This document shows, piece after piece, positions 52,641-63,300 of a stretch of DNA of 64,000 nt (position 1 is the first letter of the stretch; each line of letters begins with the position of its first letter). The notes under the pieces are model-generated. The model was not told where the DNA came from and made no database searches. It saw only the letters and a list, made by a program, of their open reading frames with translations. Source of the DNA: Schizochytrium sp. TIO01 (lineage: Eukaryota; Sar; Bigyra; Thraustochytrida; Thraustochytriidae); contig SMSO01000034.1 of NCBI GenBank assembly GCA_004764695.1, forward strand, positions 4,100,501 through 4,164,500, given 5' to 3'. The translations under genes were made by a program, and so were the position numbers.

Positions 52641-54851
52641 TTACTTGAGGGACACCAAGCTACCATTATCATCAACGGAGTGCAAATCGTCGAGAATCTC
52701 AGCAAAGTCGTGCTGGGGAGCCTTATCTCCACTAGCAACCGACTTCGCCTTCTTGATAGCCAGAGCACGAAGCTCCTTCGGGGTTTCCGCGGCAACCTTG
52801 CCCTTGAAAGCAAAAACAATGCAGTTGGTATCACCAATCGCTTGCAAAGGAATGCAAAGTACCTGGGCAAACTGCTCACGGAACATCTTGAGGATTTCAT
52901 CACGCTTGCCAGCAGACTTGCAAGCAAGGTTGGTGATCAAAAGACCATCATCCGTAAGAATCTTCTTCATGTCATCAATGGCTCCCTGCTCAAGAAAAGA
53001 GCGCGGCGGGAAGAAGATCGGCTGGGAGAGATCCTTTGCATCCACATCGAGGAAGATTGTGTCAAACGATTGTTCGCCGGTCTTGGCAGTCTCGTTGATC
53101 CACTCGGCACCATCACCAATGTGGACATTGATATCCTTGTCTGAAAAGTCAAACCAGTTCTTTGCAGTTTGCAAAACAATCGGGTCAAGCTCGACGGCCT
53201 GAACATCAGTCTTGCCGGAGTACCATGAGCACTGCGAAGCAAGATATGAGGCAAGGGCGCCGCCACCAAGACCAACTACAACAGTACGAGCAGGTGCATC
53301 CTGCTTGGAGGGCAGAAAGAAGAGACCAGAGACCATGGCGCGATGAAACTCAAAGGCAAGGAACGACTTGTCTACCTTGAAAGTCAGGCCCTTGCTGTTA
53401 CCTCCCTTCTTTGCCTTACCACCCTTCTTGTTTGCAGGCTTCTTGTTGCGGTGCTTAATAATGCGTGCCTCAGATTGGATTACGTCGGACGCATTTAAGA
53501 ACACCAGACGACGGTGAATGAGAGTCTTATCAGAGTCCTCATCAGCAATCTCTACATCCTCAATAATGAGCTCGCCACTAAGCTCGGAGTGCTCCTTGGC
53601 CACTGACTTACGCGTGCCGAGATCCGGGCCCAAGGTAACGTAGGGGACCTTGGCATCCTCCAAACCTTCAGGGTAGAGCTGCGACATAGACGGGGAGAGC
53701 TCAGCTTGAACAGCCTCGATTGACTCAAAGGTATGATTGCGTCCAAGACTGATGACAATCAGCCGAGCAATACCATTGCTGGACGCAACCTGGAGCTGAC
53801 CCTCTTCGCTGGCAAACGTCCACTCATGCTCACGGCCTTGGGGCACCAGGAACACAGCACAAGGGATTGCAGCGTCTTTCAGGCTCCGGTCAGAGTCCAC
53901 AATGCTGACAAGGAAACGCGGGGTGCTGGCGTTCTCCATAGAGGCATCCCAAAGAGCAAAACGAGCGCGAAGACCGCGTCCTTTGGTCTGGATGTTACGT
54001 TGCATGTGGTACACGAGGCGGCGGTCCTCCACAGCTTGCTCAAGTTCCTCACGGGTTTCCACAGATTGTCCAGGCTGGCCCGGCGCAGGGAAAACCGCAA
54101 GGGTGGGGTTCTCGGCAGACTTGTGAGCACGGATCAAGAAGGGAGCAATGTTGGAACCAGCAGCCGGGTCGAATGCACGAACCTCAAGCGTAAATCCACT
54201 GCTAGGCTGGAACTTCTCCACAAGAAGTTGGAGAATGTGCTCCTGGGCAAGAGTCACACAAAGGTAAGATCCACCAGGACGCAAAACGCGCTCGATCTCG
54301 GCAAGCATCTTGCTACCCTGCTCCACCGCAGACTCATCAGTCATAAGGGCATCAAGTGCACCCTTATCAAAGACTAGGTCGAATGTCTTGTCCCAGGAGG
54401 ACTCCATGGCAAGAAAGTCCATAACCTCGTACTTAAGACCAGGCTTATCTGTGGCGCGAGCACGCATTTCCTCGATGACGACCTCACTAAAATCAATGCT
54501 GGTCACTTGGTGGAATCCCGCAGCGTACATATCCTCACTAAGGGTGGAGTTACCGCAACCAACAACAAGAACCTTAGCGTTCTCGCGAGTTTCCGCAGGA
54601 ACAGACATGGTCTCGACCTGGTCCGCAAAATCAGACCACGAACCATACCACTCGAAGGCTCCAGTGCGACCATCTTGCTCACGAAGCTTGTTAAAGAACT
54701 GGTCCCAGTATGTGCGCGTAGCAAATTGCTGGTGCGTCTGCGGAAGAAGCTTAAGAGCCTCCTCGGGGTTTGGGTTCATGATTGGCACAGCCCGGCCTTC
54801 CTCAGCGCCACGAGGCGGCTTTGGGGGCATGATATCCTTGCGACCAGACAT
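52641..54851 (-). CDS. METTL13: METTL13-type eEF1A lysine and N-terminal methyltransferase
   Basis: A 736-aa protein with the two-methyltransferase layout of METTL13 (eEF1AKNMT), which in animals methylates the N-terminus and Lys55 of elongation factor eEF1A. N-terminal half: TRTYWDQFFNKLR and FEWYGSWSDF, then the SAM loop VLVVGCGNSTLSEDMY near 95-110, VTSIDFSEVVIEEM, and FDLVFDKGALDALM. Middle: a mixed region with LTFKVDKSFLAFEFHRAMVS. C-terminal half: a spermidine-synthase-like methyltransferase with TVVVGLGGGALASYL near 525, VQAVELDPIVLQTAKNWFDF, and FDTIFLDVDAKDLSQP. The length is close to human METTL13 (699 aa). The Lys/Gly-rich insert near 470-490 is extra. Single exon, first ATG used. 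Substrate is inferred from the family. Confidence 0.92.
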   Translation of the reverse strand: MSGRKDIMPPKPPRGAEEGRAVPIMNPNPEEALKLLPQTHQQFATRTYWDQFFNKLREQDGRTGAFEWYGSWSDFADQVETMSVPAETRENAKVLVVGCGNSTLSEDMYAAGFHQVTSIDFSEVVIEEMRARATDKPGLKYEVMDFLAMESSWDKTFDLVFDKGALDALMTDESAVEQGSKMLAEIERVLRPGGSYLCVTLAQEHILQLLVEKFQPSSGFTLEVRAFDPAAGSNIAPFLIRAHKSAENPTLAVFPAPGQPGQSVETREELEQAVEDRRLVYHMQRNIQTKGRGLRARFALWDASMENASTPRFLVSIVDSDRSLKDAAIPCAVFLVPQGREHEWTFASEEGQLQVASSNGIARLIVISLGRNHTFESIEAVQAELSPSMSQLYPEGLEDAKVPYVTLGPDLGTRKSVAKEHSELSGELIIEDVEIADEDSDKTLIHRRLVFLNASDVIQSEARIIKHRNKKPANKKGGKAKKGGNSKGLTFKVDKSFLAFEFHRAMVSGLFFLPSKQDAPARTVVVGLGGGALASYLASQCSWYSGKTDVQAVELDPIVLQTAKNWFDFSDKDINVHIGDGAEWINETAKTGEQSFDTIFLDVDAKDLSQPIFFPPRSFLEQGAIDDMKKILTDDGLLITNLACKSAGKRDEILKMFREQFAQVLCIPLQAIGDTNCIVFAFKGKVAAETPKELRALAIKKAKSVASGDKAPQHDFAEILDDLHSVDDNGSLVSLK

Positions 54852-56131
54852 TTGCTAGATACGAACTAAATATATAGGCTCGACGAATCAACGATTGATT
54901 TCAAATGGAAAGCTCGCAAATCGAATTGCTCGTGATGATGACGATGGCTACAAAGATAGGAAGCTCCAAAAACTTCGCGAGACCACTAATCTGCAAGACA
55001 ACTCGAGTCTCACAATCGATCCAGCCAGTTTTAGGCGCAGACCTTCTCTAAAATAGCTCCAAAAAGACCTCCGAGGTCTCTGAAGCTGCCCTTTGCAGGT
55101 TTGCGAAGCTCCTTGAGCTTTGCTCTGCGCCAAGTGCTCCAAACCTTCGATTCTGCCTCGCCGCCACTAGTCCCGACCAAGCCTCCTCCGCGGCCGTAGC
55201 AGAGAACGCCCAATATTATGCTTATTATTTAGCAGTCAGCGATAGGAACAAAAAGAACAGTGCACAACCCATTTTCATATTACATAGAACGCTTGGAACA
55301 TACTGTCTTATTCTTCATTGATGAGATGGATAAATCTCGCGCTTGCTTATGATCCCATTCACAACCTGGTTGGTACAACAAGAGTTAAAAACTTAACATT
55401 ACCATCAAGGATAACATTAACGCATACGACTTTGCTGTTCTTAAGAGGGTTAATGTGGCTTTGCGAAATAAAAATATATATCTCTCTCAGTGGCGCCAAT
55501 TCTATGTACTACGAATTGCTCATTATTACAAGGAAATTTATTGTAAATGCGTTTATGAATTTCTTACCTAAGTAGCGGGAAGATTGCCCATGGCCTCTGA
55601 TATGAGGGAACATGCGTTTCTGCCCATTGTTGTTGTACCCGATTTCTCCAGCTCTATATCATTGAAATAAATGCATTACAGATGTCTCTAGAGTTTGTGT
55701 TTATAGTTTTGAGATTATAGCTCGAAACATTAAGATTTTTACATATTGGGCTGTACAAAGAAATATTCACCAAAAACGTTGCCAACGTTGCAAACCAGCC
55801 GCTTGCTGCAATTTATTGTGAGGAAACTATTCATATAGATGTTCTCGATCTACCTTTGCATTGTCTCATTCCCGACCTCCTTCTTTTCAAAGGCTAAGCT
55901 CGCAGATGTGGCCTATGGGAAAAAAGAACACGTTAATTAAAGATGGGGCGGGAAAGGTAAGTAATTTTAACAGACATAGGTACCTACCTACCTAGGTAGC
56001 AGGTACTAGGCGTGATCAAATTGAACAAGGACATAATTGAAGAGCAACATCACAGCAGAGGCGACCAGAGTGAACAAAACCCTATTCGCAGCGCGAGATC
56101 GCTCTTAGAGAGCTGGCGGAGGGGCTCCTCG
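54852..56131. other. Divergent spacer with GC-rich 5' block and TACC repeat
   Basis: A GC-rich block at about 55030-55210 lies in the 5' region of METTL13 and carries a 60-codon minus-strand frame without a domain; it is probably 5' UTR. A TACC repeat with the 12-mer GGTACCTACCTA sits at 55979-56006, just before the kinesin-like gene, and includes a near-palindrome around CCTAGG. Confidence 0.45.
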
Positions 56132-57490
56132 ATGGAGGCCTCTTCCGGTCCCTCGTGGAGCGTCGCGTGCCGACTGCTGGGACAGCAAAATCTCCAAAAT
56201 GACCGGCAGGTTTACCACGGCAACCGACTGCTTACCGGAAGCACAAAACAGAGATATTCTGCAACAACTTCGACGTCGAAGCGAGGGTCGAGATCGCAAA
56301 CAAGACCGGAAAGGATTTCGCCCCCGTCATCACCGCGAAGGAGACCTGGGAGTGCAAGGAGCGAATCTGGTAGATCAACAACATCTAGTCACAATGGTGG
56401 TGGGACTGCGAGTTCTCCACGAGGTGGAAAGGGAGCCATGAAGTGGAAATGTACATCGCTTGAGGCCGAAAAGGCTGTGATCATTCAACAAGCTCTGGGT
56501 CCTGAAGAGTCCCTGCAGCGGATAAGTGGCTTTGATAAGATTTTCCGTGAGCAGGTGAAGGACGAGGTTATTTTCCAGCGCTTAGAAGAGCCCCTGCTCA
56601 ACGATGTATGGAATGGCGCTGACTCATGCGCAGTTACGTGTGGTGCAATCGAACCTAATACCGCAGGATATATCGGTTTGAGAAGACCTTTGCAATATCT
56701 ATTTGATCGGATTGATGAAGCAACAGACACTGCAGCAACCGTGTTACGTTTCAAAGTGTTTCTCTCCATTTTGCATGTGAGCTCTGACCAAATTGTAGAC
56801 GCCTTAGCGCCCGCACCAAGACGATTACAGCAAGGTTCAGACGGACACCTCAATCCAGCACCAAGTTCTGTCCAGATTGACTCGGCAGAAGAGGGCATCG
56901 ATCGCCTTGCAGGTGTGGACAATCCTTACCAGTCAAACAAAAGAGCGGTACCTGTCCACCAGGTATTCTGTTTGCGCTTGGAGAGATGGGTGAGATCCCG
57001 TAAGCGTGGATTACTTACACCAGATCGCCACCGCAATTCTCTTCTCTCGTCGCACCCACTCTCCTCGTCGGAGATACCAGCAGATTCCTCAGAAGACTGG
57101 TCTGTGACAACCTCCAATTTTAGGAGGGTTTTCTTGCATATTCTTGAGACAACTCCCGATGGTAAGTCAAGCCCTGGTAAACCTGCCTCCGATGCTCTCG
57201 GCGCCCATGCAAGTGCGCACAGCCATCGGCTGCATCGAGATGTAGCTCAAACCCTCACCTCATTCTGCCGATGCCTCAAAGAGGATGGTCTTTCCTATCG
57301 TGAAACAAAGCTCACGTATGTACTTAAACCTGTCTTTACCAATGCTACTCGATGCACCCTTACTGCATTTGTAGAGTCACCTTCTGACAACTACTGTAGA
57401 AGTGCTGGGCCGCTGAGATTCGCAGAGCGGGCTTTGCGATCATTACATGCCCGTCAATCTGCACCAAGAGTAGAACCCGATTCGGCATGA
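56132..57490 (+). CDS. Kinesin-like head with degenerate nucleotide pocket, first segment
   Basis: First ATG in frame is at 56132 (MEASSG). Residues 1-105 are Ser/Arg/Gly-rich. A kinesin-motor pattern follows: SGFDKIFREQV near 130, then VWNGADSCAVTCGA near 163, where an active motor would have FAYGQTGSGKT; the P-loop Gly/Lys/Thr set is absent. The switch I SSRSH is replaced by VPVH before QVFCLRL, and switch II DLAGSE is not recognisable. The late block is kept: GLSYRETKLTYVLKPVF and CTLTAFVESPSDNY and PLRFAERALRSL near 390-440. So this is a kinesin-derived, probably non-motor head (compare KIF26/VAB-8-type or Smy1-type loss). The frame ends at TGA 57488-57490; the coiled coil continues in the +1 frame as the next entry. 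Confidence 0.68.
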   Translation: MEASSGPSWSVACRLLGQQNLQNDRQVYHGNRLLTGSTKQRYSATTSTSKRGSRSQTRPERISPPSSPRRRPGSARSESGRSTTSSHNGGGTASSPRGGKGAMKWKCTSLEAEKAVIIQQALGPEESLQRISGFDKIFREQVKDEVIFQRLEEPLLNDVWNGADSCAVTCGAIEPNTAGYIGLRRPLQYLFDRIDEATDTAATVLRFKVFLSILHVSSDQIVDALAPAPRRLQQGSDGHLNPAPSSVQIDSAEEGIDRLAGVDNPYQSNKRAVPVHQVFCLRLERWVRSRKRGLLTPDRHRNSLLSSHPLSSSEIPADSSEDWSVTTSNFRRVFLHILETTPDGKSSPGKPASDALGAHASAHSHRLHRDVAQTLTSFCRCLKEDGLSYRETKLTYVLKPVFTNATRCTLTAFVESPSDNYCRSAGPLRFAERALRSLHARQSAPRVEPDSA

Positions 57491-57491
57491 C

Positions 57492-59264
57492 TTGGACACA
57501 GGAATTGACCATCCAGATATTCTACTTCTCGAGGACGACGAGGATGACAACGGACTCACGTTGCATTATGGAGGTTTGCCATCTTCTGAAAGCATGCGTA
57601 GTATAACAACGAGGCGCTTGCGCAAGGGCAGTCAAGCAAGTGTTGAAACTAAATACGAGCGCACTTCTGAGTTTAGTCGTCCCGGATCTTCAAGCTCTAG
57701 CACGCGAGCATTTGAAAGTTCAAGAAGCCGCGCACTTGACATCCTCCATGACTTACGGGAAGACTTAGACCATGCTGGTCTAGAAAGACACGATGCAAAC
57801 CCTGAGTATATTTTAGATGTTGGCAATTTTAAGAGAGAGGCAACTTCGTGGAAGGATAGCCCTTTTCAAGGAGCCCGAACCCCTCGATCTAAGGCAAGCA
57901 GTGCTATTCGAATTAATGATTTGGATGAGACGGACCTGCAGGCGTCTCGCGAAGCTTTACGTCAACAACTCGCTCGTTTTCAAGTTGAAAAGGAAATTAT
58001 CTCCAAAGTCCGAGAACCAATAACCGTCACAAACGAGTCGAATGAAGCAATCGGGGATATGGTGCAGCGGCTTGAGGACGAACGGAGGCAAGCTTTGGAA
58101 AAAGGTCGAGGTTTAATGCAACAAATTTGGCAACTTGAAGCTGAGAAAAGTGATGCGTTGAGAAAAGCAAGAGTTTTGCATGAACGTGTTGAAATTCTTG
58201 AAGCAGAGCGTGATGCTCAAGAGGCAACGTTGCCACAGTGGCGAACCCAGCACGACGCCCAGGTTGAGGCGCTGAAAGATCAACACACAACCGAAATGGA
58301 ACAACTTCGTCGTGATAATGATGCCCGAATGCGTAAGTTGCGTGCTGAGCATCTAGAACAGATTGGCCAAGTGGAATCTTCGCGAACCAAGCTGGCGGAA
58401 CAAGAACGGAAGAAACTGCAAGAGCAAATTGAACAAATTGAACAGCGTCATAAAGATGAAATCAAGGCTTTGCGGGATCGTGCAGGGGAGCGTGAAGCAA
58501 CCTTTAAGCAACGGCTAAAGGATGCTCAATCAGAAGGTCGCAAGCATATCGAGCAGGCTACTCTTAAAGAAATCGAGCGCGATCGTTTAGTAAGGGAAGC
58601 ACAAGAGCAACTCGCAGACGCGAAAGCTCAACACCAGAATGAACTGGATAAGCTTCGAGCCGATATCGAGGAAGAGCGCCGTGATATGGAACAGTTTCGT
58701 GAAGAGGAGCGCGACCGTGCAGAGCAAGCGTTGCATGATGTCGAAATGGAACGCAAATTACGGAGGGAGCGAGAGGAAGCGCATCGCGAGGCCCTTTTCA
58801 ATGCTCAACGGCGCATCACTGCTTTACAAGATGATGTAAGTCGCCTATCAAAGACTACCGTGCCTGATATCTCGACACATCCTGCTGGTACTTCTATCGC
58901 TTCTGGAGATCCTAGTGCCTTTTCATCTTCAATGAAGACCGCACTTGTTGCAAGGGTTCAGCAAAGTGAAGAGCTGTCACGCCTCCGGCGGACGTTGCGG
59001 GAAAAAGAGTCTGAAACGGAAAGCGCGTATGCTAAGCTCTCTGATCTGCAACTTCAGAATTCAGCTCTCATGGAGGATAGTGAAAGACTTCGGGGTGAAG
59101 TCATCCGGCTACGTGAGGAAATAGAGCTTATGAAGTCTCAAGTGGCAGCACGTGACAATGAAATTATTTCGTTGAAGACGGTATCAGGTGAACTGAGCTC
59201 TGCTCATGAAGAAGCATGTCATGAGTTGGAAAAATCAGCATCTCAAATTGACCAACTGCCATAA
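57492..59264 (+). CDS. Coiled-coil stalk of the kinesin-like protein, second segment
   Basis: This frame has no ATG at its beginning (first in-frame ATG is about 33 codons in). The text before it, DLDTGIDHPDILLLEDDEDD, already looks coding, so I read it as the continuation of the kinesin-like head by a +1 change between 57474 and 57490. Residues 1-130 are polar with an acidic patch. From about 140 to the end it is almost continuous coiled coil (Gln/Glu/Arg/Lys-rich heptads, for example KLQEQIEQIEQRHKDEIKAL). It ends with SASQIDQLP and a TAA at 59262-59264, whereas the +1 frame continues the coiled coil. It could also be a separate gene with an unrecognised start, but the missing ATG and 1-base gap argue for one gene. 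Confidence 0.6.
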   Translation: MDTGIDHPDILLLEDDEDDNGLTLHYGGLPSSESMRSITTRRLRKGSQASVETKYERTSEFSRPGSSSSSTRAFESSRSRALDILHDLREDLDHAGLERHDANPEYILDVGNFKREATSWKDSPFQGARTPRSKASSAIRINDLDETDLQASREALRQQLARFQVEKEIISKVREPITVTNESNEAIGDMVQRLEDERRQALEKGRGLMQQIWQLEAEKSDALRKARVLHERVEILEAERDAQEATLPQWRTQHDAQVEALKDQHTTEMEQLRRDNDARMRKLRAEHLEQIGQVESSRTKLAEQERKKLQEQIEQIEQRHKDEIKALRDRAGEREATFKQRLKDAQSEGRKHIEQATLKEIERDRLVREAQEQLADAKAQHQNELDKLRADIEEERRDMEQFREEERDRAEQALHDVEMERKLRREREEAHREALFNAQRRITALQDDVSRLSKTTVPDISTHPAGTSIASGDPSAFSSSMKTALVARVQQSEELSRLRRTLREKESETESAYAKLSDLQLQNSALMEDSERLRGEVIRLREEIELMKSQVAARDNEIISLKTVSGELSSAHEEACHELEKSASQIDQLP

Positions 59265-59994
59265 AGAACTTGCATCTCGACGACAAGTTGATGCTCACTT
59301 GAGTCGTGCAGAACGCGAACTTAACAACCTTCGAGAGAATTTAGAGGATAGCCAATCAGCCCTTCACTCTCAGGAACGTCGTGTTGCTGAAGCGGAAACA
59401 CGTGCTCTCGATCTCAGTTCTACACTGCGCGATGTTGAACGTCGTCTCGAAGAAGCAATGCAAGAGCGTGAACAAGCTATTGAAGATGCAACAACTCTTC
59501 GTAACCGTCTTATCGGTGCTCAAGAGGCCTTAAATGACCATTCACAAGCCTTGGATGAAATTCAACGTTTGAAAGAGCGGCTTCGTAGTGTGGAAATGGC
59601 AGCACGGCAGGGCAACGAAGAAGACTCCATGCCAGCTCCACCTCCGCGATATGCGCCTCCACCCTCCCCAATGTCTACACCACAATTTCGCAGACGCCGA
59701 GCTGTTCCGGCCTCTCCAGGAACAGTAAGAAGTCGCCAAACTTCATACCGTGCGTCTTCACTTGAGCGTTCTGATGAAGAAGTTATCGAACGAGCTGCTC
59801 GGGCAGCCGCGGACCAAACTGTCGCTTCAATTTCTAATGTTTTAAATAGAAGCCACCGGAAATCTTCGCTTGATGAATCCGATGACCCGATTCGTGGAGC
59901 TTTAGCGCAGACACTACGGGATAAGGAAGATGAAGTAAAAGAACTCAAACGTCGCATTCAAGCATTGGCTAGTACAAATATTACATTTGTCTAA
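59197..59994 (+). CDS. C-terminal coiled coil and Pro-rich tail of the kinesin-like protein, third segment
   Basis: Open from 59197. After the overlap with the previous segment it reads HKELASRRQVDAHLSRAERE and continues as coiled coil for about 120 residues. A Pro-rich stretch follows (PAPPPRYAPPPSP), which could bind SH3 or profilin-like partners, then basic Ser-rich sequence and a last helix with DKEDEVKELKRRIQAL. The heptad pattern carries over from the previous frame if one base is skipped between 59197 and 59264. The whole three-part protein would have about 1290 residues. The role is probably cytoskeletal or ciliary, by analogy with kinesin relatives. Confidence 0.6.
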   Translation, partial: ALLMKKHVMSWKNQHLKLTNCHKELASRRQVDAHLSRAERELNNLRENLEDSQSALHSQERRVAEAETRALDLSSTLRDVERRLEEAMQEREQAIEDATTLRNRLIGAQEALNDHSQALDEIQRLKERLRSVEMAARQGNEEDSMPAPPPRYAPPPSPMSTPQFRRRRAVPASPGTVRSRQTSYRASSLERSDEEVIERAARAAADQTVASISNVLNRSHRKSSLDESDDPIRGALAQTLRDKEDEVKELKRRIQALASTNITFV

Positions 59995-60389
59995 ATCTAG
60001 ATTCAAGTTTTACGAAAACACTATCCATAAATTTAAAGTTTTTGATTCTGATTTTGATCTATAGTCTCGTCCCCTTTATTCCAAACGTTCAACTACCAAC
60101 TTCTCTAATGCTCCAGTGCCTAGATTGCATTGCTGATGATGGCTTTCTGCAAAAGAACATATTTACTGATTATAGAAGAAATGATGTTCTGAGAAACGAA
60201 GTCTACCTCAACGCTGCTCCGTCAAGCCTGCCCCTGCATACAAGGGCTTCCCCACAAATCTTTAAAAAAAAAAAAATAACAACAAAAATACTAATGTTCA
60301 TTCCGTGGTTAGACTAGTTTCCGAAACTTGGAATAACTAACGCTAGATGATCTTCTCATTGAACGAAGAGAAAGTATTACTTACAGACG
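59995..60389. other. Convergent 3' spacer
   Basis: AT-rich spacer with a run of about 12 A near 60267. Holds the 3' ends of two convergent genes. Nothing else seen. Confidence 0.5.
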
Positions 60390-63300
60390 CTAAAGCTTGA
60401 TTGGATGAGCATCCACACGAAGAAGCCAATTACAAAATGCTGCTTGCGCAACTGCAGGGTCACTCTGTCTCTTGAGGGTAGCACAGTACAACGGGTCTTT
60501 GCGGAATACATCCCAAAAGGTCAAATTCTTGTTTCTGAAAGGTCCAAAATTGAAATGATGTCTGCGGCCATAGTGAACCCAATCGTCTTCTTCCGTGACC
60601 TTCAAATTCGAATTTGCCTGCTTAACACAATCAATTGGCGTAATGTCAACTGAGGGCCTGGAGCTATACCATACTACAAGGTTTGTAAGATTCTGGGCAT
60701 TTTTAATGGTCCCCTCAGACTTGATGCGGTGCAGCCAGTACCGAATGTAAGCGAGATCTTCACTATAGACTGCTGAAAATGTCTTCCGCGCATGCCTACC
60801 AACTAGAAGATATTGATTATCGCCATGGTTTGACCACTCCACTAAACTAGAGTATTCTTCGAGAGGTAGATCTACTCCACGTGGTGATATGGTTTTTGAA
60901 GCTTGGGATAAAGGAAGTGTATGCGATAGAGGGTTGAAAACTTCGAGAAGACAACTCCATGTAGACTTGGACTGCAGATGATATCGAGCTTCTGGGAATA
61001 CAAGCTGCCGTTCCTTTGATGACTGAAGTAGATTGAAGACATGGTCGATAAGTTGTGGCCTTGACTTGGACTCAAAGTACTTCTGTATTGATCGTTCTGG
61101 AGAGTCACGCTGTCCTAGAATCTGACGAACGTAAGTGTTCACAAGTCCATGAATGTCTTGGCTGTATAGCTGGTATTTACGCAAAATTCGCCGAGCCTTG
61201 GGCAGATGCTGTTGCACATCGACATGGTGAGCACGTTCGAGATGGTCAACGACTGTATCTTGATCCGGAAAGCACATTCCAGCTGCCCCTGAAAGATCCC
61301 CACCATAGCAAAAGACAGCGACAGGGTCTGGCAATATTGAATGCCTAGAAGGACAGTATTGAGTTTGCTTAGTGTCCGCAGCGAGATCATCCATTGCCCA
61401 CGAATAACATAGTGGACACACTATAAGCTGACGTGCTGCGCTGGTACTGCTACAGGCTTCGGAATGCAGATTCATTCCATCAATGTCAAAGTTGTTCTGC
61501 CATTTGTCAACACCGCACATGTGAGCTCGCAGAAGTTGCTCTCGTCGCGACACCTTCAAAGGCTTGGAAAAGTCTATGCATAGCGGTAAGTTCTTGGTTC
61601 TAGGTTGGGAATATATTGGACTATTCAGAGAAATCCGGATCTTCTTGCGATGGCTAGATTTTTCCAAATTAGAATAAGCGTCTCGTTTAAATGTCTTGAT
61701 ACTATAGCTTTCTATGGCTTCGGAGTCAAGTTGTTGTTTTTTGCCTTCTTTCTCAGGTCTTACGTTTTTACGTCCTCGTTCACTTTTCTTTTCTTTCAAA
61801 CTTGGGCTAGATTCAACTTTATGCATTGGAGAGGAAACCTCTCTTGTTGAAGAGCCCGTGATACTTGCACGATTGTTGCTGACGTCATTTTTTGTATCTT
61901 GGTCAAAAACAGACGCAGCGATACTCGCAATAGACCTTAGCTCGTCGATTGCAGTGTTCCGGACGGCAAGACTTTGGGGTCTGGTTGTTGAGTTTCTTGC
62001 ACGAAAATCTGTGAAAAATGAGCAGACGCCACTAGACGTCGTCGGTGTCTTGAAAATGCTTTTCAACTTTGATTTCTCTCTTCGCAGGAAGAATCGGATG
62101 AAAGCTGTTGTGCATTGATCAGTTTGTACAATGTATCCTTTAAGGCTCTTACTGTTATCCCGCAAAAGGTAGTCCTTGCCCAAAACTGATTGCTCGCTAC
62201 AACGATGCCTTGGTTTCAAAAGGATTGGACATTCGCTATTTTGCTCACGTGCCAGGCTCCACCCTTCGTTGAGGAAAAAGTCTACGAAATCATTTATCTT
62301 GAGGGGTTCCAGAAGATCGATTCTTTCCATTCTTTCCTCTATTCTGATAGTAGAAGGTTCAGATTTCGCACTCTTACCTTTTGAATTACTGCCATTTGAA
62401 ATCTCCAAGAAAGGTTGGGCTTTTTTACAAAGGGCAGAGTTAGAACTTTGGCTTTTGAGTTGAGCAAAAGGCGCACTAGAATGCGGTGGTTGATTTTGAG
62501 AGAGAGTGGAGACATCATCTTCTTCCAGGTCTCTGCCCTCAAGTGCTGGAGGACTATTATCATTCTGATGCTGGCTACTTCGTTGCTCTATGAATGGGGT
62601 TTCTGATCTGTTTTGGGAAGGTTCGCCTGAGTTCGCAGCATCGTATTCAACCTGAAGATCAGGAAATACTTGAAGAATATTGTCTAAACCGTCATGAACC
62701 CTGAAGTAGTCTTCTCCTGGACGTGACTCAAAATCGTCATATGAGTGCCCCGGGCGTACAAGTGCATCAACCGGGAACGGGTGTTCGACCTCAGCCAAAG
62801 TAAAACCGCGCTTTCTGAGGAACTTCAGTAGTTGTTGGTTCTTTGTGGGGTTTTCCACGTCATGATTGTCACTCTTTGAGGATTGTGAAGTGATCTCTTT
62901 ATGCGAAGAACCATTGCTTTTCTCATGACCAATGCCTTGTTTTGACAAGATTGAGTCTTGAGAAGTTGCTCGACAATTCTTATGTTGCGGAGACATGTGA
63001 GACTTTTTCAAGGTCTCTTGAAGTGGACGTGTTGGGGTTTCCAGATCTTGTGCGTCTTTGCTGCATTCATCAGGGGTAGCATAATCATTCATGCTGGCCT
63101 CAACATTAGGAGCAGCTTGGTCTTTAATTTGCGTAAGTTTTCTTTCCTTTTGTTGCTCATCACTTGACTCAGACGAGGAAGTAGACGCATCACTGAAAAT
63201 ATCCCGTCGGCGCAATCTTTTCAGTTGTATATTAGGACTACCCGAGCGTTCCTTATAGGCATCTTTTGAATCTTGGGCTTTGCTTGGATTATTAGTATCT

